Assembly: GCF_022539315.1 (NCBI RefSeq)
Contig: NC_066326.1
Location: forward strand, 7,704,601-7,768,600
DNA from: Serinus canaria
Lineage: Eukaryota; Chordata; Aves; Passeriformes; Fringillidae
Direction of reading: 5' to 3'
DNA length: 64,000 nt
This document shows positions 63,182 to 64,000 of the stretch, piece after piece. The notes beneath the pieces were generated by a model. That model had not been told where the DNA came from, did no database searches, and saw nothing but the letters and a program-made list of their open reading frames with translations. Positions within the stretch are counted from its first letter, which is position 1, and each line of letters opens with the position of its first letter. The position numbers and the translations under genes are program-made.

Positions 63182-64000
63182 TGACTTGCATGTGTTATTT
63201 TTCATTCCTAGGTATAAAAGGCATCAATAAACAGATTCTTCTCACAAGTGATTTCTCCCTGGCTATTATATTATTTACTTGGCTGATGGCTTTTTAAAGG
63301 CTCTAGATTTTAGTAAGGTCCAGAGACTGCTTTGAGGCAGAGGTGCTCCAAACCATTTTGCCTTTTTCCATTCTCTGATCCAAAGAGAATAGTAAAGTGG
63401 GTCTGTACACAACAGATTGGATTTTAGAGAAGCAAGGACTTTAGAGAGTTCCAGGAAAAGGCAGGATTTTATAGTGGAAAACTATGAAAGACTAGGAGTA
63501 TTCCCCTAACCTCAATCTTCTGGAGTGAATAGGATGACTTGAAGGATGGGATGTGGCAGATGTAATATTTCTTGTGTTATCTGTTTCTCAAATACAATCC
63601 TAGCAGTGATGTGCTTAACCTGTTGGCAGTTTGTAATCTTAAAGTAACCAACAAATGCTGATATTACAATTTGGGTACTTGTTTTTTGTTTGTAGAAAGA
63701 GAAAGGGCCAGGGATATTATAATAAGTTGTCTTTTTGTTCCATGAGATGTATATTTTTGATATAATTTTTGTGCTCTGCTGTTGGTCCCTTTACCTGTTG
63801 GACCTTTTATTCATGTTTGCTCTGATGTTTTCAGCCTTTTTTTTTTTTTTAATCTTCCTCTGCTTTCTTTTATACTGGTTGCTCCTAGCTGTGAAATACT
63901 TATTACTTGCTAACTTACCCAAAGCAGTTCTTAAATAGTGCAGGAGGAAAGAGAGAGTCCTTCAGACAATCAGAACACTTCTGAAGGTACTGAAATATTT
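63182..64000. other. Gene-free unique DNA to window end
   Basis: Ordinary AT-rich sequence with a T-run near 63838-63851. I see no gene, repeat family or RNA gene. Confidence 0.55.

Noticed and set aside
1..64000. CRISPR arrays, operons, tRNA or rRNA genes
   Set aside because: I saw no regularly spaced repeats, no clustered same-strand ORFs with ribosome sites, and no cloverleaf-like or rRNA-like sequence. The repeat content is that of a bird nuclear genome.

Overview
The window looks like gene-poor, AT-rich vertebrate nuclear DNA, most likely from a bird and probably a songbird. The evidence is three CR1 LINE tails, two LTR-type repeats beginning TGTCATGGTTTAACCC or close to it (a family I recall as common in bird assemblies), a 5'-truncated bird-type endogenous retrovirus, and one ancient amniote MIR-type SINE. 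CpG looks scarce. There are many A/T tracts and stop codons in all frames. I see no bacterial or phage gene organisation.

I found no intact protein-coding gene. The longest open frames (up to 201 codons) are chance frames in low-stop or repeat sequence. The window is best read as a large intron or intergenic region. Two stretches carry exon-like splice signals (14971-15101 plus; 52704-52843 minus). Neither encodes a protein I recognise.

Layout: 1-10.7 kb is unique sequence with a compositionally distinct, possibly conserved block at 5.04-5.65 kb. A CR1 fragment lies at 10.7 kb, and another possibly conserved block at 11.64-11.95 kb. From 12.5 to 21 kb there is unique sequence with several perfect short-loop inverted repeats, and a candidate exon plus a polyadenylation-signal ORF at 15-15.9 kb. 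A MIR-type SINE lies at 21.34-21.53 kb, a possibly conserved block at 25.36-25.74 kb and a GC-richer patch with a TATA-like box at 26.1-26.27 kb. Three repeats follow between 29.15 and 30.95 kb: CR1, LTR and a TA/CA microsatellite. A decayed retrovirus occupies about 35.35-38.01 kb (integrase end, env, one 3' LTR). A perfect 63-bp tandem duplication lies at 42.64 kb. The remainder is unique sequence with a further possibly conserved block at 46.32-46.6 kb and an LTR/CR1 pair at 62.75-63.18 kb.

The most informative locus is the retroviral remnant. Its integrase still shows the D-35-E spacing and overlaps the env start codon, as in working retroviruses. It has stop codons, several frameshifts, a changed cysteine motif in the transmembrane subunit, and a perfect 19-bp hairpin inside the integrase frame. 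I found no convincing new biological system. The best leads are the hairpin, the two exon-like stretches and the candidate conserved non-coding blocks, all of which need alignment to other genomes.
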